64,000 bases of DNA from Mycobacteroides chelonae. GTDB lineage: Bacteria; Actinomycetota; Actinomycetes; Mycobacteriales; Mycobacteriaceae. Location: assembly GCF_016767715.1 (NCBI RefSeq), contig NZ_CP050145.1, forward strand, positions 4,960,001 through 5,024,000, written 5' to 3'. The translations under genes were made by a program, and so were the position numbers. Each line of letters begins with the position of its first letter. The first letter of the stretch is position 1. This document shows positions 61,048-64,000 of this stretch, one piece after another. The notes beneath the pieces were generated by a model. That model saw only the letters and a list, made by a program, of their open reading frames with translations, did no database searches and had not been told where the DNA came from.

Positions 61048-62123
61048 GATGCGATCCCTTCGTCCTCAAAGCCGGCAAGATATTCCAAATAGTCGCGCCG
61101 TTCCGCGGCAACAAGCGAATGCGGTTCCGCGTACACGTGGTTGAACATGTCGGCGGCGGTCGGCTCGATGGTGCCGAGACATCCCGCGCGCATTTCGGCA
61201 GCCACCGCATCGGCCTTGGCCACAACGCGCTGCTTCTCCGAATCTGTCAGCACTCCAAGTCTTTCCAAATACTTTTCCACTCGCGACAGCGGGTCCTTGG
61301 CGCGCCACTCCTCAAGCTCGGCGGAATTGCGGTACTTGGTCGGATCATCGGACGTGGTGTGCGGCCCCATCCGGTAGGTGACGGCTTCGACGAGAGTGGG
61401 CCCGCTACCCTCGCGCGCGCGCCGCAGCGCCGCACGGGTCACCGCCATCACCGCGAGCACGTCGTTGCCGTCCACCTGGATTCCCGGCACGCCGAATCCG
61501 GTGCCGCGCGCGGCCAGCGGCAGATGGCTCTGCACCCGCACCGGCTCGCTGATGGCCCATTGGTTGTTCTGGCAGAAGAAGACCACGGGCGCACCGAAAC
61601 TCGATGCGAAGGCGAAAGCCTCCGACACGTCGCCCTGACTGGTCGCGCCATCGCCGAAGTACGCGATGACCGCAGAGTCGGCACCGTCGAATTTGACACC
61701 CATCGCGTATCCGGTGGCGTGCAGCGACTGCGCACCGACGATGATCGCGGGTGCGGTGACATTGTGGTCGCGCGGATTCCAGCCCGACTGCGTTGAGCCG
61801 CGCCAGAATTGGAGCATGGCCGTGGGTTCGATACCGCGGCAGTAGGCGACGCCGTGCTCACGAAAACTGGTGAAGGCGAAATCATCGTGTGCCAGCGCAC
61901 GCGCGGAACCGACCTGAGCGGCCTCCTGACCCAGCAGCGGCGCCCAGAGCGCGAGCTCACCCTGACGCTGCAGTGCCGTGGCCTCGGTGTCGATGCGGCG
62001 GACCACCACCATGTCCTCATACAGCGCGACAAGCTGCTGGTCGTCGATATCCGCGACCAGCGGCCCATACGCCGGATCCTCGACCCGGTTGCCTTCCGGA
62101 TCCAGAAGCTGGATGGTTTCCAT
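61044..62123 (-). CDS. bkdA: Branched-chain keto acid dehydrogenase E1 alpha
   Basis: 359 aa. Thiamine diphosphate motif GDGATSQGD...NN (AYFGDGATSQGDVSEAF, FFCQNNQWAIS), RTDTE-like RRIDTEATALQRQGEL and the phosphorylation-loop-like RMGPHTTSDDP. First gene of bkdABC. ATG at 62123 has GAGG five bases upstream; an earlier GTG at 62150 would fall inside the operator. A divergent Lrp regulator lies upstream, as in M. tuberculosis. Confidence 0.92.
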   Translation of the reverse strand: METIQLLDPEGNRVEDPAYGPLVADIDDQQLVALYEDMVVVRRIDTEATALQRQGELALWAPLLGQEAAQVGSARALAHDDFAFTSFREHGVAYCRGIEPTAMLQFWRGSTQSGWNPRDHNVTAPAIIVGAQSLHATGYAMGVKFDGADSAVIAYFGDGATSQGDVSEAFAFASSFGAPVVFFCQNNQWAISEPVRVQSHLPLAARGTGFGVPGIQVDGNDVLAVMAVTRAALRRAREGSGPTLVEAVTYRMGPHTTSDDPTKYRNSAELEEWRAKDPLSRVEKYLERLGVLTDSEKQRVVAKADAVAAEMRAGCLGTIEPTAADMFNHVYAEPHSLVAAERRDYLEYLAGFEDEGIAS

Positions 62124-62139
62124 ATCCGCCTCGCTAACC

Positions 62140-62205
62140 ATCTGATGCACTGTCCATGCCTGACCGTCACCGCAGAGGTGTGTCTTGCTTCACAGTGCAT
62201 CAGAT
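62140..62205. promoter_or_regulatory. 14-bp perfect inverted repeat between bkdA and lrp
   Basis: ATCTGATGCACTGT (62140-62153) and ACAGTGCATCAGAT (62192-62205) are exact reverse complements 38 bp apart. Two equal sites on a divergent promoter suit binding by an Lrp octamer with DNA wrapping. A related TTGTGCATAG lies at about 62236-62245. Confidence 0.65.
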
Positions 62206-62286
62206 AGTCATACTGCGCAACCGATGCGTGTCAGATTGTGCATAGTGCCCAGATTTATGGGTCAATTCTGTGCGATACTGCGCTCT

Positions 62287-62760
62287 ATGACCACTCTGGA
62301 TGCCACTGATGCGAAGTTGTTACTCGCGCTCACGCAAACACCCCGCGCGTCCGGCGTGGAGCTGGCGCAGCGACTGAATCTGTCCCGCAACACCGTGCAA
62401 GCGCGGCTGACCCGCTGGGACCAGCACGAGGCGCTGGCCGGTATCGACCACCAGATCGTGCCGCGCGCGATGGGTTATCCCATGACGGCTTACGTCACCG
62501 CACGCATCGACCAACATCAGCTCAAGGGGATTGGCGTGGCGCTAGCCGACGTGCCGGAGGTGGTGCAGGTGCACGGTCTGGCGGGCGCGGACGATCTGAT
62601 GATCAAGGTGGTGGCCGTCGACAGCGACGATCTATACCGAATCGCCGGGAACATCCTCGACATCCCCGGCATCACTCGTACGTCGATCGCGATCGCCATG
62701 CACGAGTTGGTGGCATTCCGGATGACGCCACTGCTGCGGCGCCTCGCCGGACAAGACTGA
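62287..62760 (+). CDS. Lrp/AsnC-family regulator (BkdR-like)
   Basis: 157 aa. HTH at about 5-55 (LLLALTQTPRASGVELAQRL in part, NLSRNTVQARLTRW) and a C-terminal RAM ligand domain (VHGLAGADDLMIKVVAVD). ATG at 62287; no clear Shine-Dalgarno sequence, so a leaderless message is possible. Divergent from bkdA and separated by the paired operator, it is the likely controller of branched-chain keto-acid breakdown, with an amino acid ligand. Confidence 0.87.
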   Translation: MTTLDATDAKLLLALTQTPRASGVELAQRLNLSRNTVQARLTRWDQHEALAGIDHQIVPRAMGYPMTAYVTARIDQHQLKGIGVALADVPEVVQVHGLAGADDLMIKVVAVDSDDLYRIAGNILDIPGITRTSIAIAMHELVAFRMTPLLRRLAGQD

Positions 62761-62764
62761 GCGC

Positions 62765-64000
62765 TCAGCCCAGCCAGTCCAGAACCGCTGCAGCCGTCCA
62801 GGATTGCTGCATGCTGCCCAGCGGCGCACCGGTGAACGGTTCGTAGTACTCGGCGAAGGAGCCGTCGCCCGCCTGCCGTAAACCCTCCTGCCGGAGCAGG
62901 AACGCCCGTTCACTCCATCCACGCCGCTCGAACGCCCAACAGAACAGCCAGGTGAGCACCGGCCACACCGGGCCCCGCCAATACTCGCGCGGACGAAAGT
63001 CCCGGGATACCGGCGACGTCGACGGCACCAGTGCGTACCGCAGATCCGGGTGGCCGCAGAAACGTGGTCCTTCCAGCAGCCGCAGCAGCGCCAATTCCTG
63101 CGCACGCGGCAGCCCTCCGGATAGCAGCGGTGCGAACATGGCCACCGTGTCGGTCGCCACCCACTTGCCGGTCTTGACGTCGAAATCCCTTGCGGCACCG
63201 CTACGTTCTTCTGTGGTGTCGATTACCCCGGCACGGAACCGCTCGGCCCAGCCGTGCAGTTCACGCACATCGGCTCGCGGGCGCGCGTGCTCCTCACCAA
63301 TGGTGGCCAGTACCTCGCAGGCCACCGCGAAGATTGCCGAGACGAACACGTCTTCCATGACGAAGCTCATGACGTCCGGCAGCCGGGCATCGTCGTACCC
63401 CACCGACTTCATCTCTTCCAGCAGCCACAGATAGACGTCATACTCGGCATCCTTGGGGCGCTGCGAGGCGTCGGTGATGATTGCGGTGTCCTCCCGCACA
63501 TACGGCGGTAGCTCTCCGGGAACAACATTGGCGTACGCGCCATCCCAGCGCGGCGAGTTGTCCATTCCCGATTCCCACCCGTGATAGAGGGTGATACGCC
63601 CGTGCTGGTTCTGATCGCGGGACTCGGCGAGCCACCGATGCCACCGCATCAGGTCTGCCCAGCGCCGGTCCAGGAAGGCTTCCGCGATGCCGCGCGCACT
63701 CCGGCCACGGCGGCGCGCATGATCTAAGATGCGCTGCACCGCTATGGCATGCACCGGTGGTTGGGTGATGCCCGATGTCTGGTAATTCGACGGTGCGTTC
63801 ACCGCCAGTTCCGAGGTGCGCCAGCGCGCGGGTCCGGGAAAGTAGCCGTCGACCCCGTTCGCGAAGACGATGTGCGGGATCATCCCGTTGGCCCATTGCG
63901 CGGAAAGCAGGGTGTCCAATTCGGTGACGGCGCGTTCGACGCTCAGCGGCGCCAGACCGACCGCCACGAAAGCCGCGTCCCAGCTCCACATATGTGGGTA
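62765..64000 (-). CDS. GH63-type glycoside hydrolase, 3' part (glucosylglycerate/mannosylglycerate hydrolase-like)
   Basis: C-terminal 411 residues of a gene that runs off the right edge; the frame is open to the window end (YPHMWSWDAAF). An (alpha/alpha)6-barrel hydrolase: MWSWDAAFVAVG, HGWESGMDNSPRWDG with the acid Asp, KDAEYDVYLWLLEEM, FRPREYWRGPVWPVLTW and FAEYYEPFTGAPLG with a Glu base. These marks fit the GH63 glucosylglycerate/mannosylglycerate hydrolases known from rapidly growing mycobacteria, which use compatible solutes after nitrogen or salt stress. Confidence 0.8.
   Translation of the reverse strand, partial: YPHMWSWDAAFVAVGLAPLSVERAVTELDTLLSAQWANGMIPHIVFANGVDGYFPGPARWRTSELAVNAPSNYQTSGITQPPVHAIAVQRILDHARRRGRSARGIAEAFLDRRWADLMRWHRWLAESRDQNQHGRITLYHGWESGMDNSPRWDGAYANVVPGELPPYVREDTAIITDASQRPKDAEYDVYLWLLEEMKSVGYDDARLPDVMSFVMEDVFVSAIFAVACEVLATIGEEHARPRADVRELHGWAERFRAGVIDTTEERSGAARDFDVKTGKWVATDTVAMFAPLLSGGLPRAQELALLRLLEGPRFCGHPDLRYALVPSTSPVSRDFRPREYWRGPVWPVLTWLFCWAFERRGWSERAFLLRQEGLRQAGDGSFAEYYEPFTGAPLGSMQQSWTAAAVLDWLG

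Overview
The window looks like the chromosome of a rapidly growing mycobacterium, probably of the Mycobacteroides abscessus/chelonae group. The sequence is GC-rich. It encodes mycobacterial families (a PPE protein, an orphan MCE lipoprotein, Rv2525c-like Tat proteins, PknH_C lipoproteins, a fused HadA/HadB dehydratase). The block ino1 - PadR - DUF1707 - DUF5318 - ponA1 - GT87 - rpsF - ssb - rpsR - rplI - dnaB follows the order of Rv0046c-Rv0058 in M. tuberculosis. The genus-level call is inference; no rRNA, tRNA or CRISPR array was recognised.

Layout. 1-25.9 kb is ordinary chromosome: an alpha/beta hydrolase, a patatin, CelA1 cellulase, HadA/HadB, an ABC-F ATPase, two Rv2525c-like Tat proteins, an iron-box/PPE unit, a DUF6131-DoxX pair, a MerB-like/MPI-like/TetR operon, SDR, MFS and amidohydrolase genes, a TetR-MpaB oxygenase unit, a serine beta-lactamase-like lipoprotein, an MCE lipoprotein coupled to Mug, carbonic anhydrase, CsbD, an LGFP lipoprotein and a GH5-like hydrolase. 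26.0-39.2 kb is an accessory island bounded by imperfect direct repeats; the right copy touches the dnaB stop codon. 39.2-51.2 kb is the conserved replication/ribosome/cell-wall block. 51.3-64 kb holds an LLM oxidoreductase, an amino-acid permease, an SDR-TetR-acyl-CoA dehydrogenase-phosphotransferase operon, two PknH_C lipoproteins, the bkdABC operon with a divergent Lrp regulator, and the 3' part of a GH63-type hydrolase.

The island is the most interesting part. It carries (i) a DUF2188 - two-TM protein - STAND (NB-ARC/TPR) operon in which the C-terminus of the two-TM protein and the N-terminus of the STAND protein share an ungapped NI-x-INA-x4-AAY-x4-V motif, as expected for a paired NLR/effector that signals through an amyloid-like or homotypic motif; (ii) a serine hydrolase translationally coupled to a HEAT-repeat protein; (iii) a double-XRE protein with an internally duplicated uncharacterised domain; (iv) a broken gene with a frameshift and an in-frame amber codon; (v) a soluble Ser/Thr kinase; and (vi) a transposase remnant at its left edge. 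No integrase was found. This set resembles a defence/conflict island, but that role is inferred.

Regulation readable from the sequence includes a perfect IdeR-like iron box upstream of the PPE gene, several TetR-type palindromes (84-117, 12326-12345, 17364-17390, 57329-57350), a 14-bp inverted repeat between bkdA and lrp, and strong hairpin terminators after canB and ino1.
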